Assembly: GCA_964653855.1 (NCBI GenBank)
Contig: CAZZFV010000076.1
Span: 1-5,521, forward strand
Source: RGIG3528 sp964653855
GTDB taxonomy: Bacteria > Bacillota > Clostridia > Lachnospirales > Lachnospiraceae
Length of the DNA: 5,521 bases
Direction: 5' to 3'
Shown here: positions 1 to 5,043 of the stretch, in pieces
Layout: each line of letters starts with the position of its first letter
Numbering within the stretch: position 1 is the stretch's first letter
Program-made: the position numbers and the translations under genes
Notes under the pieces: model-generated
Databases searched by the model: none
What the model was told of the DNA's origin: nothing
Seen by the model: the letters and a program-made list of their open reading frames with translations, nothing else

Positions 1-697
1 CTTGGTTGTCGTCTTTGTTACCCGAGGCGTCGTCACCGGTGTTGTCTTTATCGCTTGTATCTCCGGTGTCTTTACCTGTGTCACCTTGGTTGTCGTCTTT
101 GTTACCGGAAGCGTCGTCACCGGTATTTTCTTTATCGCCTGTATTTCCTGTGTCTTTTCCCGTGTCGCCCGCGTTCTCGCCCTTATTTCCCGAGGAATCG
201 TCGTCGGCTCCGGTATTTGAACCCGAATCCGTGCCGGTATCGTCGGCTTTACCCGTTTTATCGGTATCGCCGATATTGTCGTCCTTACCCACTTGCGAAT
301 CGTCTTCGCCCGAGTGAGCAAGATTGTCCTTGTCTTCACCGTATTTTGAGTCGTTTAAATCGTTTCCCGCGTCGGACGCTCCCGCATCGTTATCGTTTAC
401 GTTGTCGGTTGACTCTCCGTCGTCTGTCTGTCCGGTGGTTGTATAATATTCGTCAAGATTGCTTAATTGCGTCGCACCGCTCGATATAAGCACGCCGTCT
501 TCAAACGACGCTCCGCCTCCCGAAAAAATCGAAAAGCTGTCGGCCATTGATTTTATCATCGCTTCCGCTTTGCTTTCGTCAACGGATGACATCGAAAAAA
601 GAAGCACGAAAAAGCAAAGAAGCAAATTCATGAGGTCCGAGAATGTACTCATCCATGCGGGAGAGCCTTTCGGCGGATCTTCCGGTTTCTTTTTCAA
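1..697 (-). CDS. motB: Flagellar motor stator protein MotB, N-terminal part with long acidic repeat linker (3' end outside window)
   Basis: MotB anchors the stator to peptidoglycan and carries the ion-binding aspartate. The reading frame opens with TTG at 695-697, 2 bp after the motA stop, preceded by GGCGGTG about 7 bp upstream. Residues 1-40 are clear MotB: KKKPEDPPKGSPAWMSTFSD then LMNLLLCFFVLLFSMSSVD, with one membrane helix (about 19-37) and Asp21 at the position of the essential Asp32 of E. coli. Residues about 41-80 include the plug region. From about residue 86 the protein becomes low-complexity, rich in Asp, Gly, Asn, Thr, Ser and Lys: in residues 91-232 I count 43 acidic residues, 12 Lys and no Arg. 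No OmpA-like domain appears within the 232 visible codons; it is expected beyond the left edge. An ATG at codon 16 would remove the conserved N-terminus. The frame is open with no stop to the left edge. Confidence 0.88.
   Translation of the reverse strand, partial: MKKKPEDPPKGSPAWMSTFSDLMNLLLCFFVLLFSMSSVDESKAEAMIKSMADSFSIFSGGGASFEDGVLISSGATQLSNLDEYYTTTGQTDDGESTDNVNDNDAGASDAGNDLNDSKYGEDKDNLAHSGEDDSQVGKDDNIGDTDKTGKADDTGTDSGSNTGADDDSSGNKGENAGDTGKDTGNTGDKENTGDDASGNKDDNQGDTGKDTGDTSDKDNTGDDASGNKDDNQ
2..169 (-). repeat. Two tandem 84-bp repeats encoding 28 residues each in MotB
   Basis: Units 86-169 and 2-85 are in frame and identical at 74 of 84 bases; their proteins (GDTGKDTGxTxDKxNTGDD then ASGNKDDNQ) match at 25 of 28 residues. 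Of the 10 base differences 7 are synonymous. A degenerate older copy can be seen at 170-277 (ending DDDSSGNKGENA). The single base left at position 1 fits the start of another unit, so the array may continue beyond the window. Confidence 0.9.
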
Positions 698-699
698 AT

Positions 700-1509
700 T
701 TATTCACCGCCTTCCTCGTTGGCGCTTGCACCCGCCATGTTCTGTCTGCGTTCGGGTGAAATAAATGATTTGAGCTTTTCTTCGATGATACGCGGGTTTT
801 CACCTGCCTGAATCGAAAGAAGTCCTTCAACTACGATTGTTTTTGCCATAATTTCGGTTTCACTGTTTGACTTAAGTTTTGTGGAACCGGGAATACATAT
901 CCAGTTTGCGAGCATCGAGCCGTAGAATGTCGTAATAAGAGCAACGGCCATGTTGGGGCCGACCGCACTGATATCCGAAAGGTTACCGAGCATGTTTATG
1001 AGTCCGATAAGAGTACCGATCATTCCCCATGCGGGTCCCATGGATCCCAAGTTTTCCCAGAAGGATATTTTTGATTTGTGTCTATCTTCTATACATGAAA
1101 GCTCTGTTTCGAGAATACTTCTTACAAATTCGGGATCCGTACCGTCGACGATAAGAAGAATTCCTTTTTTGATAAATTCGTCTTCTATGGAATTGTTTGC
1201 CGCTTCTTCAAGCGCAAGAAGACCTTCCTTACGTGCGACGTTTGAAAGGTCGATTATTTGCTTGATGATTTCCTCTTCGTTAAAGCTGACCGTCTTTAAG
1301 ATAAACTTAAACGATTTAAGGTTATCGACAAAGCCTTTAATGCTGTCGCACATCATGAGCGAAACGGCAAATGCACCGCCGAATGTAATAAGTGCCGAAG
1401 GCGCATCAAGGAACGCCTTGATACTTGCTACTCCGTCTTCACCGAGTGAAATCGATATGAATACACATATAAAAGCCAAAACAAGACCGAGTATTGATGC
1501 TATATCCAA
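700..1509 (-). CDS. motA: Flagellar motor stator protein MotA
   Basis: MotA is the inner-membrane stator subunit that, with MotB, forms the ion channel and pushes on FliG to rotate the flagellum. The 269 residues show four membrane segments: about 5-22, 35-53, 157-176 and 186-206. Between the second and third lies the large cytoplasmic loop with DLSNVARKEGLLALEE; Arg93 and Glu101 correspond to the charged residues that in E. coli (R90, E98) contact FliG. MGPAWGMIGTLIGLINML and ANWICIPGSTKL contain the conserved prolines (159, 207), and IQAGENPRIIEEKL is a family signature. I place the start at TTG 1507-1509 (MDIASILGL, the usual family beginning) with AGGTG 6 bp upstream; a GTG at 1518 would add three residues and has only a weak, close AAAGG. 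The stop is 2 bp before motB, so the pair is co-translated. Confidence 0.93.
   Translation of the reverse strand: MDIASILGLVLAFICVFISISLGEDGVASIKAFLDAPSALITFGGAFAVSLMMCDSIKGFVDNLKSFKFILKTVSFNEEEIIKQIIDLSNVARKEGLLALEEAANNSIEDEFIKKGILLIVDGTDPEFVRSILETELSCIEDRHKSKISFWENLGSMGPAWGMIGTLIGLINMLGNLSDISAVGPNMAVALITTFYGSMLANWICIPGSTKLKSNSETEIMAKTIVVEGLLSIQAGENPRIIEEKLKSFISPERRQNMAGASANEEGGE
705..717 (-). promoter_or_regulatory. Shine-Dalgarno region of motB inside motA
   Basis: The minus strand reads GAGGAAGGCGGTG within the last codons of motA. The GGCGGTG part lies 7 bp before TTG 695-697 and supports that start; the better AGGAAGG core is 12-13 bp away, so initiation may be modest and coupled to motA termination. 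Confidence 0.45.
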
Positions 1510-1515
1510 AACACA

Positions 1516-1520
1516 CACCT
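1516..1520 (-). promoter_or_regulatory. Shine-Dalgarno deciding the motA start
   Basis: The minus strand reads AGGTG, 6 bp before TTG 1507-1509. This site overlaps the alternative GTG codon at 1516-1518, so using it as a ribosome site excludes that start. The choice between the two codons rests on this spacing and on the family N-terminus. Confidence 0.5.
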
Positions 1521-1599
1521 AGCCTTTCCGTTACGGTTAAACTTAAAAATTTAAGACAAAAAGTCTTTTAAACATTTTGAAACCGAGTATTATTGTTAG

Positions 1600-1628
1600 A
1601 TTATACTAAAAATCTCAATAAGACACAA
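1600..1628 (-). promoter_or_regulatory. Sigma-A-type promoter candidate for motAB
   Basis: The minus strand carries a perfect -10 TATAAT at 1605-1600 and, 17 bp upstream, TTGTGT at 1628-1623 (three of six bases of the -35 consensus, including the TTG). The sequence upstream (about 1629-1657) is almost pure A/T and could act as an UP element. Start would be near 1593, giving a leader of about 80 nt before motA. AT-richness makes chance -10 matches likely, so confidence is moderate. Confidence 0.5.
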
Positions 1629-1677
1629 TATATAATATACTATTTTTTTTAAAAATACCACATATAGGGAATAAGTC

Positions 1678-1872
1678 CTACAAATTATTTTGTAAAAATA
1701 TGTCTCTTTTATATTTTTTAACAAGCTCAATCACTTCAAGCCTTGTTTCTTTCACCATTATTTTTTTACCGGTCGTAAGAGTGATCGATGTGTCCGGAAC
1801 CTCTTCTATCGTTTCTATCAAGTCCGAATTCAACGTAAATTTGCTGTCGTTAAGACGTGTGAGTGAAATCAT
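1678..1872 (-). CDS. flbD: Flagellar FlbD/SwrD family protein
   Basis: This 64-residue protein belongs to the FlbD family (PF06289-type), whose Bacillus subtilis member SwrD (YlzI) increases torque of flagellar motors and supports swarming. It shows the full family pattern: MISLTRLNDSKFTLNSDLIE, then IEEVPDTSITLTTGKKIMVKET, then a helix LEVIELVKKYKRDIF. The start at 1870-1872 is chosen because AAGGAG lies 6 bp upstream and the family begins with M-I-x-L-T-R-L-N; an in-frame upstream ATG at 1941 would run through the intergenic hairpin and lacks family similarity. It is not the Caulobacter sigma-54 activator that shares the name FlbD. It lies between flgE and motA as in many Firmicutes, in keeping with a function connected to the stator. 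Confidence 0.92.
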   Translation of the reverse strand: MISLTRLNDSKFTLNSDLIETIEEVPDTSITLTTGKKIMVKETRLEVIELVKKYKRDIFLQNNL

Positions 1873-1916
1873 TTTCCGCTCCTTTTGTTTTCTGCTTTTT
1901 TTGTTATATTCCAAAC

Positions 1917-1939
1917 GGGCGGCATAATTTATGCCGCCC
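1917..1939 (-). terminator. GC-rich hairpin between flgE and flbD, possible weak attenuator
   Basis: Positions 1917-1926 and 1930-1939 are perfectly complementary (10-bp stem, GGGCGGCATA arm) around a 3-nt loop, starting 17 bp after the flgE stop. Downstream in the minus-strand RNA only GUUU follows before mixed sequence, so the U-tract is poor. It could be a partial terminator that lowers flbD-motAB expression relative to flgE, or a 3'-end stabilising structure. The hairpin is seen directly; its role is inferred. Confidence 0.5.
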
Positions 1940-1955
1940 AATCAAAAACAATCAA

Positions 1956-3416
1956 TTATCTTTTAAGATTAATAAGTTCTTCAAGCAACGTATCCGATGT
2001 TGTGATAATACGTGAGTTTGCCTGGAATCCTCTTTGCGTTGTAATCATATTTGTAAATTCGGTTGCAAGATCGACGTTTGACATTTCGACAACGCCCGTG
2101 TTAAACGTACCGCCGGATTCGGCAACGCTTTTTCCGATTCCGTCAAAGTCTCCCGAGTTTTGAGTCGAAGAGAAAAGACTTCCGCCTACCGCTTCAAGAC
2201 CCGATGCGTTTGCAAATTGAGCAACGACAATTTGACCGAGAAGTCTCGAAACACCGTTATCGTATACACCGTAAATGAGTCCGTTTGAGTCGACCGAGCA
2301 TCCCGTCATGTTTCCGGCGGAACGACCGGCATATTGTCCGTCAAGATTTCCCTTTGTGTACGAAAGCGATGTGGAACCGCTGTTTGCATACATCGTAAGA
2401 GAAGAAAAATCAACGTCGATGCCGTTAACCGGGAACGGATCGCCCGCTGTATCCGTTGTCGACAAATCAAAGTTTATTGAAGGATATTCGTTGTCTTCAA
2501 GGTCTACGCTTGTATCAACGTTTACATACGAGAACTTACCCGAAGAGCCGTCAAACTTAAGTACAAAGCTTTCGGTGCATGAAATTTCGCCCGTATCTTC
2601 GTCTACAAGTGTAAAATCGTAGCTTGTGCCGCCGATCGTAAGCTCAATACCGTCGGCCATTTGATATTTTTTGGTTGTTTCGTCGTAAGTCGTAAAAATG
2701 CTGTCGCCTTCCGCGTCAACAATATCCGTTACCGAAACATTGTAAAGCGTTGCGTCTTCGGAATCCTGCGTAAGCGTGCAATTTACCGTATAGCTGCGGC
2801 CCAAATTATCAAAAAACGAGAATGCCGTTTTCTTACCCGTGTCGGAATCGAATGCGCTGTCCGCAGAGTCGATGTTTCCCGAAAAATAAACCGCTCCCGT
2901 TGCTTCGGGTGACGAGTACATATTGTCGGGACTCATTATTTTGAGTGCGGAAACTGTGTCCGCAACCGTTTGAGTTTCGTCGTTCGGGTCAACCTGCCAT
3001 CCCATTACGGCATATCCGTTGGCGTTGCAAAGCGTTCCCGCCTGGTCAACCGTAAACGATCCTGCTTTTGTGAAATAATTTCCCGTTCCGTTGTTCACAA
3101 CAAAGAATCCGTCACCTTCGATCATGATATCGAAGGGATTGTCCGTTCTTTGCGATCCGCCCGATGTCGAAACCGATGTCGCAATCGAAGAAACCGTTGA
3201 ACCGAGACCGATTTGCATTGCGTTTTGACCCGCAGAACCGGTATCTGCATTGGGCCCCGTTGCCGACTGGCTCTTTTGATAAAGAACATCGGCAAAAGTT
3301 ACCGTACTTGATTTAAATCCTATGGTATTAACGTTTGAAATGTTATTACCTATAACATCCATCCTGGTTTGATGGACTTTTAATCCGGATACGCCGGAAT
3401 AAAGTGATCTCATCAT
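1956..3416 (-). CDS. flgE: Flagellar hook protein FlgE
   Basis: FlgE polymerises outside the cell into the flexible hook joining the basal body to the filament. This 486-residue protein shows the full family layout. Residues 1-37 hold the N-terminal rod/hook helix (MMRSLYSGVSGLKVHQTRM) and the hallmark NNISNVNTIGFKSS. Residues about 93-140 contain NPFDIMIEGDGFFVVNN, typical of the FlgE/F/G family. The middle, about 145-400, is a Thr/Ser/Asp-rich surface-exposed D1/D2 region. The C-terminus (about 443-486) carries VDLATEFTNMITTQRGFQANSRI and ends TLLEELINLKR, the D0 helix that packs in the hook core. FlgG is also 'GFFVV'-like but is much shorter, and context next to FlgD supports FlgE. The gene appears to have its own promoter and structured leader, is followed by a hairpin, and lies 83 bp before flbD. 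Confidence 0.96.
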   Translation of the reverse strand: MMRSLYSGVSGLKVHQTRMDVIGNNISNVNTIGFKSSTVTFADVLYQKSQSATGPNADTGSAGQNAMQIGLGSTVSSIATSVSTSGGSQRTDNPFDIMIEGDGFFVVNNGTGNYFTKAGSFTVDQAGTLCNANGYAVMGWQVDPNDETQTVADTVSALKIMSPDNMYSSPEATGAVYFSGNIDSADSAFDSDTGKKTAFSFFDNLGRSYTVNCTLTQDSEDATLYNVSVTDIVDAEGDSIFTTYDETTKKYQMADGIELTIGGTSYDFTLVDEDTGEISCTESFVLKFDGSSGKFSYVNVDTSVDLEDNEYPSINFDLSTTDTAGDPFPVNGIDVDFSSLTMYANSGSTSLSYTKGNLDGQYAGRSAGNMTGCSVDSNGLIYGVYDNGVSRLLGQIVVAQFANASGLEAVGGSLFSSTQNSGDFDGIGKSVAESGGTFNTGVVEMSNVDLATEFTNMITTQRGFQANSRIITTSDTLLEELINLKR

Positions 3417-3425
3417 AGATAAAAG

Positions 3426-3432
3426 ACCTCCT
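3426..3432 (-). promoter_or_regulatory. Strong Shine-Dalgarno of flgE
   Basis: The minus strand reads AGGAGGT, a full-length match to the anti-Shine-Dalgarno, 9 bp before the ATG at 3416. A second in-frame ATG follows directly (Met-Met start); spacing favours the first. This is the strongest ribosome site in the window, as expected for the abundant hook subunit. Confidence 0.85.
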
Positions 3433-3441
3433 AAGTTTTAA

Positions 3442-3491
3442 GTTCCCCGTCAGGCAATCGGGGGAACGTCGCCTCCTGTCGGTCCGGCGAC
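3442..3491 (-). promoter_or_regulatory. Two stem-loops in the flgE 5' leader
   Basis: In minus-strand RNA, 3491-3486 (GUCGCC) pairs with 3473-3468 (GGCGAC) around a 12-nt loop containing GGACCGACAGGA. Immediately after it, 3467-3461 (GUUCCCC) pairs with 3448-3442 (GGGGAAC) around a 12-nt loop. Both sit between the candidate promoter and the flgE Shine-Dalgarno. Neither stem is followed by a run of U, so they do not look like intrinsic terminators; a translational or stability role is more likely. The GGA triplets in the first loop suggest possible CsrA binding (inference). Confidence 0.5.
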
Positions 3492-3508
3492 ATATATCAT
3501 ATAAATAA

Positions 3509-3535
3509 ATATCGGCATATATTTTTATCTTCTTA
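3509..3535 (-). promoter_or_regulatory. Sigma-D/sigma-28-type promoter candidate for flgE
   Basis: Reading the minus strand, 3516-3509 is GCCGATAT, identical to the Bacillus SigD -10 consensus. Fifteen bases upstream, 3535-3532 reads TAAG, three of four bases of the TAAA -35 core. The -35 lies 15 bp past the stop of the upstream gene, and transcription would begin near 3502, giving flgE a leader of about 85 nt. Consensus and spacing come from established knowledge of flagellar sigma factors; use in vivo is inferred. Confidence 0.6.
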
Positions 3536-3550
3536 AGGTCTGTTTAAAAA

Positions 3551-3946
3551 TTATGCGATTACGGCGCCGTCAATGTTCGAAAAAACTTTGTCGTCGTCTC
3601 CCGAAACACATGTGACCACCGTGTTGTTCTTAAGATTTACAATAAATGCCATATCATCAACCATTATAAGGGATTCCTTTATTCCCTTTTCCGATGCGCG
3701 CTTGGCACCCGTTTCGAGGCGCTTCATGTCTTCATCCGTCATATCGATATTTCTGTCGATAAGCCGTTCCGACGCATGCTTGGAAAACTTTAAGGATACG
3801 TTTTTTTCTCTTTGAAGCGCTAAAATTTCTTCAAAACTCTGCCCTATGCCGGATGTGCCGGTATTTGAGTTCTTCGCAGCGGAGCTTTTTAACATATCCC
3901 GCATTTGGTCGATGGAATAATTTTGATTAATGTTTAAATTGTTCAT
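3551..3946 (-). CDS. TIGR02530-type conserved flagellar operon protein
   Basis: This 131-residue soluble protein has no signal peptide or membrane segment. It matches my memory of the 'flagellar operon protein' family (TIGR02530) found between flgD and flgE in many Firmicutes; its function is not established. Residues 1-50 are polar and probably flexible, containing FEEILALQREK. Residues about 52-131 form the conserved core: LKFSKHASERLIDRNIDM, an acidic helix (TDEDMKRLETGAKRASEKG), then IKESLIMVDDMAFIVNLKNNTVVTCV and the terminal VFSNIDGAVIA. ATG (3944-3946) has GGAGT 5-6 bp upstream, lying inside the end of flgD, which decides the start. Position between the hook cap and hook genes suggests a role in hook assembly or export, possibly as a chaperone or regulator, but that is inference. 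The HAxxRLxxR pattern recalls the small DUF4258-like fold; this similarity is weak and untested. Confidence 0.85.
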   Translation of the reverse strand: MNNLNINQNYSIDQMRDMLKSSAAKNSNTGTSGIGQSFEEILALQREKNVSLKFSKHASERLIDRNIDMTDEDMKRLETGAKRASEKGIKESLIMVDDMAFIVNLKNNTVVTCVSGDDDKVFSNIDGAVIA

Positions 3947-3948
3947 TT

Positions 3949-5028
3949 TTACTCCAAACCGAATTCCGACCGTTCCATAAACATATATCCGTATTGGTCT
4001 TCAAATTCTTCGTCCGTAAGCTCGGGGTAAAGAGCTCTTATTTCATCGTAATCAAATCCTATGAGACTTCCGATCAGATCCTCGTTTTCTATTGTGATAG
4101 TTTTTGTTTCGGTGCTTGTATTATTGTCCGTAACATCTTCGATATTTTCATCGCTTTCCGTTTTTGTTTCGATAGAATCCAAAGAATCCGTACCGTCATC
4201 CGAATTTACTTTTTCGGTTCCGGTTTCTTTATCCGTTTCCGTAACACTATCCGTTTCCGAATTATCCGTAACCGTCGGATGAGAATTATATACGTTAATC
4301 GAAAAAGCGTCGTTCACGGTCGTATAATTTTTGTCGTCAAACACAACGTCAAACGTATACTTGCCTACCGAAAGTTCCTGTAAAAGATCCGCGGAAATAC
4401 TTACCGTGCTTCCGTAAGTAGTCACATAATCGGATGACAAAACAGTGTTTCCGATCAAAAGATTTACGTTTTTTGCCGTGGCGATGTCGGATCCCAAATT
4501 TACTTCAAATGTGATATCATTGGGTTCGTCACCGTTAAACGTATATTCGGCGTTCTCATTTACCACATAAGGCGCATTTTGCTCATAATAGTAATCGGAA
4601 TCGATGACCGAATAAAGATTGTCAATCGAATAGAGGCTTCCGTCAACGGACAATTTTGCTTCTCCGCCCGAATATGTGGCATAGTCGACAAGGCCGGATT
4701 TTTTGATTGTCTGCCCCGATGTGCTTTCCGATGTAACGATAACCTGTTTTCCGACAAGCGAAAACACCTGGCTGTTTTCCGTTGTCGACGTAAGCGATTG
4801 CAACTCCTCAAGCTGACTGAACGTGGCAAGCTGCGATATCCATTCGGTGTTTGTGGACGGTTCAAGCGGATCCTGATTTTGCATTTCGGCAACCAACAAT
4901 TGCAAAAAAGCGTCTTTACCGAGGTTTGTCGTACCGGTGGTTTCGGTTTCAGTCGATGTGGACGTTTTTGCCGTGTTTTCCGTAAATGTTCCGTTTTCGA
5001 TTTTTTGAATCAATAAATCGTCTGCCAT
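3949..5028 (-). CDS. flgD: Flagellar hook-capping protein FlgD with acidic C-terminal extension
   Basis: FlgD is the exported scaffold that sits at the tip of the growing hook and guides FlgE polymerisation. The protein has 359 residues, against roughly 230 in enteric FlgD. After a Thr-rich lead (21-34), residues 35-97 carry the family signature: LGKDAFLQLLVAEMQNQDPLEP, with NTEWISQLATFSQLEELQSL following. Residues about 93-143 resemble the tudor-like part and about 150-248 an Ig-like/FlgD beta domain. Residues about 254-309 are a low-complexity run of Ser, Thr, Asp and Glu, followed by a distinct tail (310-359) rich in acidic and aromatic residues that I do not recognise. ATG at 5026-5028 is preceded by GAGGT about 6 bp upstream. 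The stop TAA leaves only two bases before the next gene, whose Shine-Dalgarno (GGAG) lies in the last flgD codons, so the two are probably translationally coupled. The N-terminal identification is strong; the tail's role is unknown. Confidence 0.93.
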   Translation of the reverse strand: MADDLLIQKIENGTFTENTAKTSTSTETETTGTTNLGKDAFLQLLVAEMQNQDPLEPSTNTEWISQLATFSQLEELQSLTSTTENSQVFSLVGKQVIVTSESTSGQTIKKSGLVDYATYSGGEAKLSVDGSLYSIDNLYSVIDSDYYYEQNAPYVVNENAEYTFNGDEPNDITFEVNLGSDIATAKNVNLLIGNTVLSSDYVTTYGSTVSISADLLQELSVGKYTFDVVFDDKNYTTVNDAFSINVYNSHPTVTDNSETDSVTETDKETGTEKVNSDDGTDSLDSIETKTESDENIEDVTDNNTSTETKTITIENEDLIGSLIGFDYDEIRALYPELTDEEFEDQYGYMFMERSEFGLE

Positions 5029-5043
5029 GCTTTTACCTCAAAA

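Noticed and set aside
2..489. Several long open frames on the plus strand, including Val/Ser/Pro-rich and Arg-rich translations
   Set aside because: They are antisense shadows of the repetitive MotB coding sequence; compositions are biased, no family is recognised, and the minus frame gives a clear MotB N-terminus.
650..652. ATG at codon 16 of the MotB frame as the true start
   Set aside because: It would remove the conserved PPKGSPAW segment just before the membrane helix, and there is no good ribosome site in front of it.
579..830. 83-residue minus-strand frame overlapping the motA-motB junction
   Set aside because: It overlaps two well-supported genes in another frame and has no recognisable motif or ribosome site.
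1542..1567. AT-rich inverted repeats in the motA leader (CTTAA...TTAAG and AAGAC...GTCTT)
   Set aside because: Stems are only 5-6 bp, mostly A/T and mutually overlapping, as expected by chance in such AT-rich sequence.
1678..1941. Extended 87-residue start for FlbD
   Set aside because: The extra 23 residues come from the intergenic hairpin and Shine-Dalgarno region; the AAGGAG site and family N-terminus support the start at 1872.
3442..3491. The tandem hairpins as a cyclic-di-GMP riboswitch or intrinsic terminator
   Set aside because: I see none of the conserved core sequence of the GEMM classes, and neither stem is followed by a U-tract.
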